Counted from the stretch's first letter, positions 30,668-40,297 are shown. The stretch: 64,000 nt of DNA from Demequina zhanjiangensis (GCF_030418315.1 NZ_JAUHPV010000005.1:236533-300532), one strand, 5' to 3'. Program-made: numbers and translations. The notes: a model not told the origin generated them from the sequence alone.

Positions 30668-31905
30668 GCGTCCTCTCCCAGCAGGTGGCCCATCCGCTCG
30701 CGCTTGGTGCGGATGTAGAACTCGTTCTCAGGATGCGCGCCCACGTGGTGCGGTACGCGCTCGATGCAGGCGATGCCGGAAGCCCTCAGGCCCTCGACCT
30801 TCGCCGGGTTGTTCGTCAGCAGCCGGACCTCGTCGAGACCCAGGTCGTGCAGGATCGCGGCGGCCGCGCCGTACTCGCGACGGTCCACCGGCAGGCCGAG
30901 CTCAGTGTTGGCGTCGACGGTGTCGAGGCCACGATCCTGGAGGCCGTAGGCCTTGATCTTGGACAGGATCCCGATGCCGCGGCCCTCGTGCCCCGTCAGG
31001 TAGACGACGGCGCCGCCCTCCTCGACCACCCTCGCGATCGAGGCGTCGAGCTGGGGCCCGCAGTCGCAACGGAGTGAACCGAAGGCGTCACCCGTGAGGC
31101 ACTCAGAATGGACGCGCACGATGGGAGTGATGCCGTCCTTGGGCGGCACGTACAGCGCGACGTGCTCGTCACCCGTGCGGGCGTCGCGGTATCCGTAGAC
31201 CTCGACCTCGCCGTGGATGGTGGGAAGACGCGCCTCTCCCTCGCGCAGCACGCGATGCGGCTGCGGCGCGACAGGCTCGGGAAGGTCATCCACGTGGCGG
31301 CGGTACGCGATCAGGTCCGCGATGGTCAGGAAGACGAGGTCCTCCTTCTCCGCCAGCGCAGTGGCGGAGCCCTGCCGCATCATCGTGCCGTCGTCGTTCA
31401 CGAGCTCGGCGATCACGCCCACGTGGGACACGCCGGCCAGACGGCACAGGTCCACGGCCGCCTCGGTGTGGCCGGGACGGTGCAACACGCCACCCGGGAC
31501 CGCACGGAGCGGCAGCACGTGACCCGGCCGGATGAACGACTCGGTGCCGGCCTCGAGGTCAGCGAGCAGCTGCAGGGTGTGGTGGCGGTCGGCAGCCGAG
31601 ATGCCCGTCGTCACGCCCTCGGCGGCGTCGACCGACACCGTGTACGCGGTGCGGCGAGGGTCCTGGCTCTGAGGCACCATCAGCGGCAGGTTGAGCGCGT
31701 CGGCCCGGTCACCCGTCATGGGCGCGCAGAGGTAGCCGGACGAGTGCCGGATGCCCCATGCGATCCACTCGACCGTGGCACGCTCGGCGGACATGATGAA
31801 GTCCGCCTCGTCCTCGCGATCATGGGAGTCGGCGACGAGCACGGGCTTCCCGGCGCGGATGTCCTCGAGGGCGCGCTCGACGAGCGCCACCATCTCGGCC
31901 GTCAT
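30664..31905 (-). CDS. ribBA: Bifunctional DHBP synthase / GTP cyclohydrolase II
   Basis: A 413-residue fusion. The N-terminal DHBP synthase (about 1-200) has DREDEADF at 29-36, the Mg-binding acidic loop, and HSSGYLC at 54-60. The C-terminal GTP cyclohydrolase II (about 210-400) has the zinc cysteines in SECLTGDAFGSLRCDCGPQ and the GHEGRGIG motif. It supplies both branch precursors of riboflavin. Both halves look intact. Overlaps ribE and ribH by 4 bases each. Confidence 0.97.
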   Translation of the reverse strand: MTAEMVALVERALEDIRAGKPVLVADSHDREDEADFIMSAERATVEWIAWGIRHSSGYLCAPMTGDRADALNLPLMVPQSQDPRRTAYTVSVDAAEGVTTGISAADRHHTLQLLADLEAGTESFIRPGHVLPLRAVPGGVLHRPGHTEAAVDLCRLAGVSHVGVIAELVNDDGTMMRQGSATALAEKEDLVFLTIADLIAYRRHVDDLPEPVAPQPHRVLREGEARLPTIHGEVEVYGYRDARTGDEHVALYVPPKDGITPIVRVHSECLTGDAFGSLRCDCGPQLDASIARVVEEGGAVVYLTGHEGRGIGILSKIKAYGLQDRGLDTVDANTELGLPVDRREYGAAAAILHDLGLDEVRLLTNNPAKVEGLRASGIACIERVPHHVGAHPENEFYIRTKRERMGHLLGEDA

Positions 31906-32495
31906 GACCGTGCCGCCAGCATCTTCTCGACGTACTTGCCGATCACGTCCACCTCGACGTTCGCCTTCGCGCCGACCGCCATCTCGCCGAAGCCGGTCTC
32001 TGCGAGCGTGGTGGGGATCAGCGAGACGGTCGCGAGATCGCCCTCGAGCGCTGCCACCGTGAGGGAGACGCCGTTGAGCGCGATCGAGCCCTTGACGACC
32101 ACGTAGCGCTCGAGCTCGGCGGGCACGCGGAAGGTGAGGTCGGTCCAGTCGGGCTGCGAGTCGCGCGAGACCAGCTCGGCGATGCCGTCCACGTGGCCCT
32201 GCATCATGTGGCCGCCCAGGCGTCCGTCAGGACGCATGGCGCGCTCGAGGTTGACGCGCTGACCGATCGCGACGTCAGCAAGGGTGGTGGTCTCGCGTGT
32301 GACGCGCATGACGTCTGCGATCCAGGTGTCGCCCGAGTGCTTCGCGACCGTGAGGCAGACTCCGTCCACGGCGATCGACTCGCCATGCACGAAGTCGTCG
32401 CCGAATCCCGGAGAGGAGATCGCGATCTGAGACTGGGCGCCGTTGTCGGTGACAGCCATGACGGTGCCGACCGACTCGACGATGCCGGTGAACAT
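31902..32495 (-). CDS. ribE: Riboflavin synthase alpha chain
   Basis: A 197-residue protein with two lumazine-binding repeats (about 1-95 and 96-190). It begins MFTGIVE as in nearly all homologues, and GVCLTV and GVSLTV are equivalent loops in the two halves; GGHMMQGHVDG is the linker signature. It dismutates two lumazines to riboflavin. The long in-frame extension upstream lies within ribD. The start ATG shares one base with the ribD stop codon. AAGGACCTTGATG upstream gives a plausible ribosome binding site inside ribD. Confidence 0.97.
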   Translation of the reverse strand: MFTGIVESVGTVMAVTDNGAQSQIAISSPGFGDDFVHGESIAVDGVCLTVAKHSGDTWIADVMRVTRETTTLADVAIGQRVNLERAMRPDGRLGGHMMQGHVDGIAELVSRDSQPDWTDLTFRVPAELERYVVVKGSIALNGVSLTVAALEGDLATVSLIPTTLAETGFGEMAVGAKANVEVDVIGKYVEKMLAARS

Positions 32496-33505
32496 CAAGG
32501 TCCTTTCGTGAACACTGCTGTGACCAGGGTATCGGCGCCGAGCCGTGTCGAGGTCACGTCCGTCCCCCTCAACACGTCGGTCATGGTGCCGATTCCCAGG
32601 TCCCCGACCACGGTCGGGCCCGACCCGAGCAGCGCGGGTGCGATGTAGGCGTTGACCTCGTCCACGAGTCCGGCCTGGAAGAAGGCGGTGGTCACCACGG
32701 ACCCGCCCTCGACGATCACGGTGCGCACGTCCCGCCTCCACAGCTCCGAGAGCACCTCGGCCGGGTCATGGGTCCGTGCGGAGAGCGAGTTGCCGTCCCG
32801 CCACACCTTCGCGCCGTCGGTCGCAGACGTTCCCATGACGACGCGCAACGGCTGGTGCGGCTCGTCCGTCCCGGGCGGGCGGGCGCTGAGCGACGGGTCA
32901 TCGGTGCCGACGGTGCCGGTGCCCACGAGGATCGCGTCCACCTCGGCGCGCACATGATGCGCGTGCGCCCGTGCCTCCTCGCCCGTGATCCAGAAGCTCG
33001 AGCCGTCCGAGGCGGCCGTCCGGCCATCGAGGGTCTGCGCCCACTTCGCGATCACATAGGGCCTGCCGAGCTCCATCGCGCGCAGCCAACGCCGGTTGAC
33101 CTCGCGCGCCGCGGCATCGGGAACGAACTCGGCGTCGATCCCGCGAGAGCGCAGCACCTCTCCCCCGCCCGCCGCCTGCGGGTTGGGGTCCTCCACCGCG
33201 AAGACGACCCGGCCGACGCCCGCCACGGTCAGCGCATCGGCGCACGGCCCCGTGCGGCCCGTGTGGGTGCACGGCTCCAGCGTCACGTAGGCGGTAGCGC
33301 CCGCCACGTCCACCCCGGCGTCGTCAGCCTTGGACAGGGCATCCGCCTCCGCGTGGGGCGTGCCCGCGCCCTGATGCCAGCCCTCGGCCAGCACTCGACC
33401 ATCGGCAGCGACGATGACGCAGCCGACGCGAGGGTTGGGCCCCCACACGGGACCACGCTGTGCAAGCATGACGGCTCTCGCCATGGCCGCGCCGTCGTCG
33501 GCCAT
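32495..33505 (-). CDS. ribD: Riboflavin deaminase/reductase
   Basis: A 336-residue bifunctional enzyme. The deaminase half (1-145) has the zinc site His51-Ala-Glu53 and Cys79/Cys88 (PCTHTGRTGPC). The reductase half (about 150-336) begins with PYVIAKWAQTLDGRTA and has the NADPH-site GTGTVGTDDPSL. It performs the second and third steps of riboflavin synthesis. The GTG codons at 33508 and 33514 are alternative starts in frame. It lies 19 bases behind rpe, and no FMN riboswitch is seen upstream. Confidence 0.95.
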   Translation of the reverse strand: MADDGAAMARAVMLAQRGPVWGPNPRVGCVIVAADGRVLAEGWHQGAGTPHAEADALSKADDAGVDVAGATAYVTLEPCTHTGRTGPCADALTVAGVGRVVFAVEDPNPQAAGGGEVLRSRGIDAEFVPDAAAREVNRRWLRAMELGRPYVIAKWAQTLDGRTAASDGSSFWITGEEARAHAHHVRAEVDAILVGTGTVGTDDPSLSARPPGTDEPHQPLRVVMGTSATDGAKVWRDGNSLSARTHDPAEVLSELWRRDVRTVIVEGGSVVTTAFFQAGLVDEVNAYIAPALLGSGPTVVGDLGIGTMTDVLRGTDVTSTRLGADTLVTAVFTKGP

Positions 33506-33524
33506 CACGTGCACGGGCGGGAGC

Positions 33525-34190
33525 TCAGCGATGGGAGGCCTCCTCCGCAAGGGCGCGCAGCGCCTCCACCTCAGCGGCAGGATCCTCGGCCCCGAAGACG
33601 GCGGAACCGGCGACCAGCACGTCGGCGCCGGCCTCCACCACCGTGGCGACGGTGTCCCTGGCGACTCCTCCGTCGACCTCGATCCGCAGCGCCTGGCCTG
33701 AGGCGGTCGCGGCCTCGCGCAGCGCCGTGACCTTCGGCATCGTCTCAGGCATGAACGCCTGGCCACCGAAGCCAGGCTCCACGGTCATGATGAGCACCAT
33801 GTCGAACTCGGTGAGGATGTCCAGCACCTGGTCGACAGGCGTGCCCGGCTTCAGCGCCACCGACGAGCGGGCCCCCAGGGCACGTAGGTCGCGCGCGATC
33901 GCCACGGGGTCCGCCGCGGCCTCGAGGTGGAACGTCACCGAGGTGGCGCCCGCCTCCGCATACCGCGGAGCCCAGTGGTCGGGGTCCTCGATCATCAGGT
34001 GGGCGTCGACAGGGAGCGGGGACACCTCCGCGAGACGCTCGAGCACCGGAAGGCCAAGTGTCAGGTTGGGCACGAAGTGCGCGTCCATCACGTCCACGTG
34101 GAGCCAGTCCGCGTTCGACACCGTCGTGATGTCACGTTCAAGGTTCGCGAAGTCCGCCGACAGGATCGACGGCGCCATCTGGATAGCCAT
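33525..34190 (-). CDS. rpe: Ribulose-phosphate 3-epimerase
   Basis: A 221-residue TIM-barrel enzyme of the pentose phosphate pathway that interconverts ribulose-5-P and xylulose-5-P; ribulose-5-P is also the RibBA substrate, which explains the location in front of the rib genes. [12 protein letters not shown] (6-17), [12 protein letters not shown] (31-42), [10 protein letters not shown] and VEPGFGGQ (metal and phosphate sites) are all present. ATG 6 nt after TAGGTT, without a ribosome binding site, suggests a leaderless rpe-rib transcript. Confidence 0.97.
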   Translation of the reverse strand: MAIQMAPSILSADFANLERDITTVSNADWLHVDVMDAHFVPNLTLGLPVLERLAEVSPLPVDAHLMIEDPDHWAPRYAEAGATSVTFHLEAAADPVAIARDLRALGARSSVALKPGTPVDQVLDILTEFDMVLIMTVEPGFGGQAFMPETMPKVTALREAATASGQALRIEVDGGVARDTVATVVEAGADVLVAGSAVFGAEDPAAEVEALRALAEEASHR

Positions 34191-34196
34191 GGGATC

Positions 34197-34202
34197 AACC
34201 TA
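34197..34202 (-). promoter_or_regulatory. -10 element of rpe-rib operon
   Basis: TAGGTT on the minus strand, 6 nt before the rpe ATG, located in the 30-bp gap behind rsmB. Confidence 0.5.
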
Positions 34203-34220
34203 ACGCCCGTGAAGGCGTCG

Positions 34221-35585
34221 CTACTCCTCGTCGCGTCGCAGCAGCGCGAGGAACATCGAGTCGGTGCCGTGCGCATGGGTCCAGAGCTGGACATGCGGCC
34301 CCGCCCCCCACTGGTCGGGCGCCGTCGCGGTGGCGCGTGCGACGGCGTCGCGCGCGTCCAGCTGAGTCGCGCCTCGAGCGCCAGCAACGACGTCATGGGT
34401 CTCCCCCACCAGGGGCGAGCACGTCACGTAGGCGACCAGTCCGCCCGGCTTCACGAGCGTCAGCGCCCTCTCGAGCAGCCGTGCCTGAAGGTCCTCAAGA
34501 TCCGCAAGATCCTCCTTCGACTTGCGCCAACGCGCCTCGGGTCGACGGCGCAGGGCCCCGAGCCCCGTGCACGGTGCGTCGAGCAGCACCCGGTCGTACG
34601 CGCCCGGCTCGCCCCACGTCGTGCCGTCACCCACCGAGACCGCGACCGTGCCCGCCGGCACAGCCTTCACCGAGTCCTCGACCAGGCGCGCCCGATGCTC
34701 GTGCAGCTCCACGGCATCGAGAGTCGCGGCCTTCGGGGCCGCGAAGGCCCCCAGCAGCGCGGTCTTGCCGCCGGGGCCCGCGCAGAGGTCGAGCCAGCGC
34801 TCCCCCTCCTGCACCCCGTCGACCGCCACAAGCGCGGACGCGACGACCTGGCTGCCCTCATCCTGCACCGCCGCACGGCGCTCGCGGACAGCGGCCACCG
34901 CGCCGGGCTCGCCGCCCTCCGCAAGGACCACCGCCGTCGGCGCGTACGCGGCCCGAACCGCCCCGGGCACCTCATCCATCAGCTCGTCAGGATCGGCGAG
35001 GCCGGGGCGCGCGACGAGCGTCACCCTCGCAGGTGCATTGTCAGCCTCGAGCAGCGCCGCGAGCTCGCCCCGCCTCCCGTCCGCCGCAAGCGCGCGCTCG
35101 AGCTCCGCCGCGACCCACGCGGGGTGCGACTCTCGTAGCGCGACCGCATCCCGACCGGACCCGGGGGCGACGCGAGCGATCCACGCCTCCCTGGTGGCCT
35201 CGCTCACGCGCCTGAGCACGGCATTGACGAACTTAGACGGACCGACCCCCACGCGCCCGCGCGCCAACGACACCGTCTCGCTCACCGCCGCATGCGACGG
35301 CACCCGCATGCCCAGGAGCTGGTGCACGCCGAGCCAGAGGATGCGCCGCACTGCGGGATCCACCTTGCCGATGGGCCGGCCAGCCGCCTTCGCGATGATC
35401 GCGTCGTAGAGCCCGTGCATCCTCAGCGCGCCGTACGCGAGCTCGGTCGCAAAGCCCGCGTCCCGGCCGGAGAGCCGGTGCGCCGCGAGGATGCGCGGCA
35501 TGACCAGGTTCGCGTAGCCGCCGTCCGCGTCGACCGCCTCGACGCACTCGAGGGCGGCGAGGCGCGCAGGGTCCTGGCGGCTCAT
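34221..35585 (-). CDS. rsmB: 16S rRNA (cytosine-C5) methyltransferase RsmB
   Basis: A 454-residue enzyme methylating C967 of 16S rRNA. The N-terminal NusB-like RNA-binding domain spans about 1-145, and the methyltransferase about 165-450. DLCAGPGGKTALLGAFA is the SAM motif, DAPCTGLGALRRRPEARW carries motif IV Cys, and VTCSPLVGE the catalytic Cys of motif VI. The start ATG overlaps fmt by 4 bases; the in-frame extension to 35630 is inside fmt. Fmt-RsmB is a conserved pair. Confidence 0.95.
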   Translation of the reverse strand: MSRQDPARLAALECVEAVDADGGYANLVMPRILAAHRLSGRDAGFATELAYGALRMHGLYDAIIAKAAGRPIGKVDPAVRRILWLGVHQLLGMRVPSHAAVSETVSLARGRVGVGPSKFVNAVLRRVSEATREAWIARVAPGSGRDAVALRESHPAWVAAELERALAADGRRGELAALLEADNAPARVTLVARPGLADPDELMDEVPGAVRAAYAPTAVVLAEGGEPGAVAAVRERRAAVQDEGSQVVASALVAVDGVQEGERWLDLCAGPGGKTALLGAFAAPKAATLDAVELHEHRARLVEDSVKAVPAGTVAVSVGDGTTWGEPGAYDRVLLDAPCTGLGALRRRPEARWRKSKEDLADLEDLQARLLERALTLVKPGGLVAYVTCSPLVGETHDVVAGARGATQLDARDAVARATATAPDQWGAGPHVQLWTHAHGTDSMFLALLRRDEE

Positions 35586-36517
35586 GCCTCGCCCAGGGCG
35601 GCGCCCTCGCTCAGGCGCGCTCCCCGCCACCAGTCGGCGGCCGCCATCGCGCGCTTGCCCGCCGGGGCGATCGTGCTGAGCGCCACCGGCTCGGTGCCGG
35701 TGCCGACCAGCACCTCACCGTCCATCTCACGGACCTGACCCGGCACCGTGCGAGGCGCGTGAAGGCGCGGCGACACCGGGCCCAGCTTCGCCACCTGACC
35801 GTCGGGGAGGGTGGTCCACGCCCCCGGCGCAGGCGTGCAGCCTCGCACCTGACGGTCGACCACGTGAGCCGGGCGCTCCCACCGCACGTACGCGTCGTCC
35901 CTGGTGAGCTTCGGCGCGTAGGAGATGTCCTCGACGCTCTGCGGTTCGGGCACGATCACGCCGGCCTCCATGCCGGAAAGGGTCTGGGCGAGCAGCGGCG
36001 CACCCGCCTGCGCAAGGCGATCCAGCAGATCGCCCGCCGTGTCGGTCACCCTGATCCGTTCGGTCAGGAGGCCCAGCACCGGGCCCGTGTCCATGCCCTT
36101 GTCCAGCAGGAACGTCGTCGCCCCCGTCACGTCGTCCCCCGCCATGAGCGACCGCTGCACGGGAGCCGCGCCACGCCACGCAGGCAGGACCGAGAAGTGA
36201 AGGTTCACCCAGCCCAGACGCGTGGACTCGAGCAGCGCCGGGCGCAGGATCTGGCCGTACGCGACGACCGCGCCCGCGTCGGCCTCGAGCGCGGCCACCT
36301 GCGCGATGAACTCCGGATCGGAGGCCTTCTCGGGCGTGAGCACGTCGAGCCCCTGCGCCAACGCGAACTCCTTCACGGGCGAGGGGTGGAGCGCCTTGCC
36401 GCGCCGCCCACGGGCATCCGGCTGGGTGATGACGGCGACCACCTCGTGGTCCGAGGCGAGCAGCGCCTCAAGGCTGGGAACGGCCACCTCAGGGGTGCCG
36501 GCGAAGATCACGCGCAT
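35582..36517 (-). CDS. fmt: Methionyl-tRNA formyltransferase
   Basis: A 311-residue enzyme that formylates initiator Met-tRNA. The N-terminal formyl-transferase domain (1-200) has the Asn-His-Asp site: NLHFSVLPAWRGAAPVQRS with Asn and His, and GMDTGP with Asp. The C-terminal OB domain (about 210-300) ends WWRGARL. ATG is 6 nt behind TACGAT with six G between, so probably leaderless. Divergent from the CAP-like gene. Confidence 0.97.
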   Translation of the reverse strand: MRVIFAGTPEVAVPSLEALLASDHEVVAVITQPDARGRRGKALHPSPVKEFALAQGLDVLTPEKASDPEFIAQVAALEADAGAVVAYGQILRPALLESTRLGWVNLHFSVLPAWRGAAPVQRSLMAGDDVTGATTFLLDKGMDTGPVLGLLTERIRVTDTAGDLLDRLAQAGAPLLAQTLSGMEAGVIVPEPQSVEDISYAPKLTRDDAYVRWERPAHVVDRQVRGCTPAPGAWTTLPDGQVAKLGPVSPRLHAPRTVPGQVREMDGEVLVGTGTEPVALSTIAPAGKRAMAAADWWRGARLSEGAALGEA

Positions 36518-36523
36518 CCCCCC

Positions 36524-36529
36524 ATCGTA
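36524..36529 (-). promoter_or_regulatory. -10 element of fmt-rsmB
   Basis: TACGAT on the minus strand, 6 nt before the fmt ATG. It lies 47 bp from the divergent TATAGT box. Confidence 0.5.
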
Positions 36530-36576
36530 GGTGCGACGCCGTCCCCGCTCTGGCGGTCTCAGACGCTCGCGCCGCC

Positions 36577-36582
36577 TATAGT
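36577..36582 (+). promoter_or_regulatory. -10 element of the CAP-like gene
   Basis: TATAGT, the best -10 match in the window, is 6 nt before the GTG start of the CAP-like gene. Leaderless transcription is likely. Confidence 0.55.
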
Positions 36583-36588
36583 GCTGGG

Positions 36589-37107
36589 GTGGGAATGGAG
36601 TCGGCTACCGAGTCGAGAGCACAGCTGCATCGTCGCAAGATCCGCCGCCGGTGGATCCTCGGCGGGATCGCGGCCATCGCTCTCGTGGTGGTCGTCGCCT
36701 TCGGACGCATCGTCGACCGCGTGCCCGTCGCGGACGAGTACGAGAACCGGCTGCTCACCGCGCTCAACGACACACGCGTCGAGGCGGGGCTCACGCCCGT
36801 CACGCTTAACGAGTGCGTGTCCCAGGAGGCCGCCGCGGCCGCCGAGGTGTACGAGTCGAGCCTGAGGGTCGAGACGTTCGTCACCGAGGTGCCGTGCGAG
36901 GGCGCCACGGTGATCGGCGAGCTGGCCATCCGGGGTCGCAACTCCCCCGAGTACGCGGTCGAGAACTGGCAGCGCTCCAGCTACCGTCGCGACATCGCCT
37001 TCAGCGCCGACGCGGACCAGGTCGGTCTCGGATGCCGCACCTACGAGATCGACATCGACAGGTACGTCACCTGCTCGATCGTGGTGGTCGACAGCGCCAC
37101 GAGCTGA
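36589..37107 (+). CDS. Membrane-anchored CAP-like secreted protein
   Basis: A 172-residue protein: a basic N-terminus (KIRRR at 17-21), one hydrophobic segment at about 24-39, then an extracytoplasmic domain. LLTALNDTRVEAGLTPVTLN at 55-74 is the opening helix of CAP/SCP-PR1 domains. Four cysteines (76, 103, 149, 162) could make two disulfides. The His and Glu residues of the CAP cavity are not evident, so binding rather than catalysis is likely. A second in-frame start, ATG at 36595, is possible. It is the only plus-strand gene in the right 44 kb, and appears to be inserted between fmt and priA. Confidence 0.75.
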   Translation: MGMESATESRAQLHRRKIRRRWILGGIAAIALVVVVAFGRIVDRVPVADEYENRLLTALNDTRVEAGLTPVTLNECVSQEAAAAAEVYESSLRVETFVTEVPCEGATVIGELAIRGRNSPEYAVENWQRSSYRRDIAFSADADQVGLGCRTYEIDIDRYVTCSIVVVDSATS

Positions 37108-37153
37108 GGCCTGCGGTCTAGCGCTACGCCCCAGCCGACTCCGTGCGGCGGGC

Positions 37154-39109
37154 TCACTGGAGCCGCAGCGGACCGTCCACGCGCACCCGCAACGGTTCGC
37201 GACCGGCCTTGGACTGCTCTCGTACCGTCTCCCTGAGGGCATCCACGCATCCCTGCGCCGCTCCACGGGGGGAAAGGATCGACGCGCCGTCGTCGTCCCG
37301 CGCCACAAGCGCCCCCTGCTCCTCGGCGCGGGAGGCTCTCAGCGCCGCGCTCACGTCCACCCGAGGCCCGTCGACACGGAGGTGCCGCGTGAAGGGCGGG
37401 AGGCCCAGCTCTCGGCGCTCCTGATAGGCCTCCTGCGCCGCCTCTGCGGCACGCCACGACGCAAGCGCTCGCGTGGTGAGCGCCGGCAGCTCGCCGACGA
37501 TCGAGACGCCTCCGCCCGCCGAGCGCGGGCGCGCGTGCGCGGCCGCGACGAGCCAGTGCCGGAGCGCGACGATCTCGCCCCCCAGACCCCCCGCAGGGAC
37601 CCCCGCGTCGACCACCACCACGTGCCCGTATCCCCCAGGCGCCGCGGGCAGCGCTCCAGGCGTGGCGACCACGAAGCCTTCGGTCACCGCGCCGTCGTCC
37701 AGCACCCCCGACGCGCCCGAGGACAGCGACACCGGGGTGTCACCCGCCATCGCGGACAGCTGCTCACCGATCCGCCCGATGCCCTGCCGACGGTGGGCAA
37801 GGCGCGCGCCATGGCAGTGCGGGCAGTGCCAGTCCACGTGCACATGCGCACACGCGACGCACACCGGAGCGTCTCCCGCCGCGGGGAGGCTCAGCGAGGA
37901 TCCGCACTCGCGGCACTCCGCCCACGCGTCGCAGCGCGCGCACGCGGTCGCCGCGACATACCCCGCACGGGGCACGACGATCGCGACGGGCCCGTGCGCG
38001 AGGGAGGCATTCGCCCGGCGCCACACGCCCGGAGGCATCCAGTGACGGCCCGCCGGTCCCTCCTCCTCGCGCCGCGCGTCATCCCACACGTCCACGGTGG
38101 CGGTCGCCTGGCGCACCTCGTCGGCGCTCGGCGCGACCAGCTCGGCCCACCCGTGCTCGGCGAGCGAGACCGCCTCGATCGAGGGGGCATACGCCGCGAG
38201 CACAAGGCCGTTCCCCTCCAGTTCCGTCCGGACGTTCGCGACCGTACGGGCGTGGAGGTAGGGCGCGTGGGGATCCTCGTAGGCGGTGTGCGCGTCATCC
38301 CACATCACCATCGCCGCGAGCCGCGGCACTGGCTGCATGGCCGTGGGCCTGGTGCCGATCACGAGCGGGACCTCTCCGCGGAGCGCCGCCAGGTACTGCC
38401 CGTAGCGGACCTGGGGGCCGTCGTCGGCGTCCAGCACCGCGAACTCTCCCCCGCCGCGAGGAGTCCACCGCTCGAGCCCCGCCTCTCGGAGCATCGCTGA
38501 GACGGCGCGTACCGCACGGGCGTCGGGAACCACGAGGATGGCGGAGCCCTCACCGCTCGCGGCAGCCGCAACGGCCTCCGACGCGAGCAGCCTTGCCGGC
38601 GTCGCGCCGGGTGCCTCAGGGTCGGGAAGCGCCTGCAGGACCGAGCGACCCTTCCACCGCGGCGAGTGCGCTGGAGCCTCGCCTTCACCGCGTGCGGTCA
38701 GGCGTTCCGCAGCAGCCTCGAGCCGCGGACGCGGGTCTCCGTGCTCGGCCTCGCGCTTCTCCACGGCCGCCACACGCGGCGGCGCCATGAGCCGCAGCAC
38801 GTCCCACACGGAACCGCCTGCGCGCCGCGCGAGCGCCTCCGCGAGCCGGAGCGACTCGGGTGTGTACGACTCGGCATAGGCGGCGGAGCGCATGTCGAGC
38901 AGCCGTCCGCCGAACTCCGTCGTGTCGTCGACAGCGAGCACGACGGCATTCACGAGCCTGCCTGCGAAGGGCACGCGCACCCGGAAGCCGGGTCGCACGC
39001 GCGACAGCTTGTCAGGGATCAGGTAGTCGAACGGCTGGTCCAAATGCGGAAGCGGTGAGTCCACCACGACCCGCGCGATGCGCTGCCGATCCCCCTCCGG
39101 CTGGGTCAC
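37154..39109 (-). CDS. priA: Primosomal protein N' (PriA), actinobacterial type without Walker A
   Basis: A 651-residue homologue of the replication-restart protein. The N-terminal 3'-DNA-end binding domain (about 5-105: ARVVVDSPLPHLDQPFDYLI) is normal. Zinc-binding cysteines are kept in CARCDAWAECRECGSS, CVACAH and CPHCHG (about 400-460). The helicase core is degenerate: no GKT loop is seen where one is expected (about residue 205-215), and the DEAH box reads WDDAHTAY. This is known for actinobacterial PriA and implies a DNA-binding loader without helicase activity. GTG start at 39109, 8 bases behind metK; the longer frame lies in metK. Confidence 0.9.
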   Translation of the reverse strand: MTQPEGDRQRIARVVVDSPLPHLDQPFDYLIPDKLSRVRPGFRVRVPFAGRLVNAVVLAVDDTTEFGGRLLDMRSAAYAESYTPESLRLAEALARRAGGSVWDVLRLMAPPRVAAVEKREAEHGDPRPRLEAAAERLTARGEGEAPAHSPRWKGRSVLQALPDPEAPGATPARLLASEAVAAAASGEGSAILVVPDARAVRAVSAMLREAGLERWTPRGGGEFAVLDADDGPQVRYGQYLAALRGEVPLVIGTRPTAMQPVPRLAAMVMWDDAHTAYEDPHAPYLHARTVANVRTELEGNGLVLAAYAPSIEAVSLAEHGWAELVAPSADEVRQATATVDVWDDARREEEGPAGRHWMPPGVWRRANASLAHGPVAIVVPRAGYVAATACARCDAWAECRECGSSLSLPAAGDAPVCVACAHVHVDWHCPHCHGARLAHRRQGIGRIGEQLSAMAGDTPVSLSSGASGVLDDGAVTEGFVVATPGALPAAPGGYGHVVVVDAGVPAGGLGGEIVALRHWLVAAAHARPRSAGGGVSIVGELPALTTRALASWRAAEAAQEAYQERRELGLPPFTRHLRVDGPRVDVSAALRASRAEEQGALVARDDDGASILSPRGAAQGCVDALRETVREQSKAGREPLRVRVDGPLRLQ

Positions 39110-39117
39110 CGCGGGGG

Positions 39118-40284
39118 TCAGATCGCCGCGCGCAGGTCGTCGACCCGGTCGGTGCGCTCCCACGTGAAGTCGTCGAGCTCCCTGCCGAAGTGGCCGTAGG
39201 CCGCCGTCTGGCGGTAGATCGGGCGACGGAGGTCGAGCGCCTCGATGATGGCGGCGGGGCGCAGGTCGAAGACCTCCCGCACTGCCGCGACGATCCGCTC
39301 AGGAGCCTCGTGCTCGGTGCCGAACGTCTCCACGTAGAGACCGACGGGGTGCGCCGTGCCGATCGCGTAGGCCACCTGGACCTCGCACCTGTCCGCCAGG
39401 CCGGCCGCGACCACATTCTTCGCGACCCACCGCATCGCGTACGCCGCGGAGCGATCGACCTTGGACGGGTCCTTGCCTGAGAACGCGCCGCCACCGTGCC
39501 GGGCCATGCCGCCGTAGGTGTCGACGATGATCTTCCGGCCGGTGAGCCCCGCGTCGCCCTTGGGGCCGCCGATCTCGAACTTGCCGGTGGGGTTGATGAG
39601 GCTCCGGTGTCCGGTCGCATCGAGCGAGAACTCGGAGAGCACCGGAGCGATCACCGCCTCCTCGAGCGCGCCACGGAGAGCGGTCATCTCGATGCCCTCG
39701 GCATGCTGGCTCGACAGCACGACCGTGTCCACCGTGCGCGCGACGTCGCCGTCGTAGCCGATCGTCACCTGCGCCTTGCCGTCGGGGCGGAGATCGGGGA
39801 CCTCACCCGTCTTGCGTACCTCGGCGAGGCGCGCCGTCAGCCGATGCGCGATCGCGATGGGCAGCGGCATCAGCGACTCCGTGTCGCGGCACGCATACCC
39901 GAACATGAGGCCCTGGTCGCCGGCGCCGAGGTCGTCGCCGTCGACGTCGGTCGCGTGGCCGACGCCCATCCAGATGTCGGGGCTCTGCTCGCCGATCGAC
40001 ACGGACACGCCGCACGAGTCGCCATCGAAGCCGATCTTCGACGAGGTGTAGCCGATGCCGTTGACCACCTTGCGGATCGTGCCGGGGATGTCGACGTACG
40101 CCTCCGTCGTGACCTCACCCGCGACGTGCACGAGGCCGGTCGTCACCATCGTCTCGACTGCGACCCGGGACAGCGCGTCCTGACGCAGCATCTCGTCGAG
40201 GATCGCGTCGGAGACCTGGTCGCACACCTTGTCGGGGTGGCCCTCGGTCACGGATTCTGAGGTGAAAAGGCGGAGCTCGGTCAT
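39118..40284 (-). CDS. metK: S-adenosylmethionine synthetase
   Basis: A 388-residue enzyme making SAM from methionine and [23 protein letters not shown] at 8-27 is the N-terminal signature with the ATP His; the [12 protein letters not shown] hexapeptide and [19 protein letters not shown] glycine loop follow. The start at 40284 was chosen because TACGAT stands 7 nt upstream (leaderless) and homologues begin here; an upstream codon at 40293 overlaps that box. No SAM riboswitch is present. priA follows after 8 bases. Confidence 0.97.
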   Translation of the reverse strand: MTELRLFTSESVTEGHPDKVCDQVSDAILDEMLRQDALSRVAVETMVTTGLVHVAGEVTTEAYVDIPGTIRKVVNGIGYTSSKIGFDGDSCGVSVSIGEQSPDIWMGVGHATDVDGDDLGAGDQGLMFGYACRDTESLMPLPIAIAHRLTARLAEVRKTGEVPDLRPDGKAQVTIGYDGDVARTVDTVVLSSQHAEGIEMTALRGALEEAVIAPVLSEFSLDATGHRSLINPTGKFEIGGPKGDAGLTGRKIIVDTYGGMARHGGGAFSGKDPSKVDRSAAYAMRWVAKNVVAAGLADRCEVQVAYAIGTAHPVGLYVETFGTEHEAPERIVAAVREVFDLRPAAIIEALDLRRPIYRQTAAYGHFGRELDDFTWERTDRVDDLRAAI

Positions 40285-40291
40285 GCGCACC

Positions 40292-40297
40292 ATCGTA
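40292..40297 (-). promoter_or_regulatory. -10 element of metK-priA
   Basis: TACGAT on the minus strand, 7 nt before the metK ATG, within the 52-bp gap behind coaBC. Confidence 0.5.

Noticed and set aside
33506..34220. FMN riboswitch in front of the rib genes
   Set aside because: ribD directly follows rpe after 19 bases, and the rpe leader is a few bases long at most.
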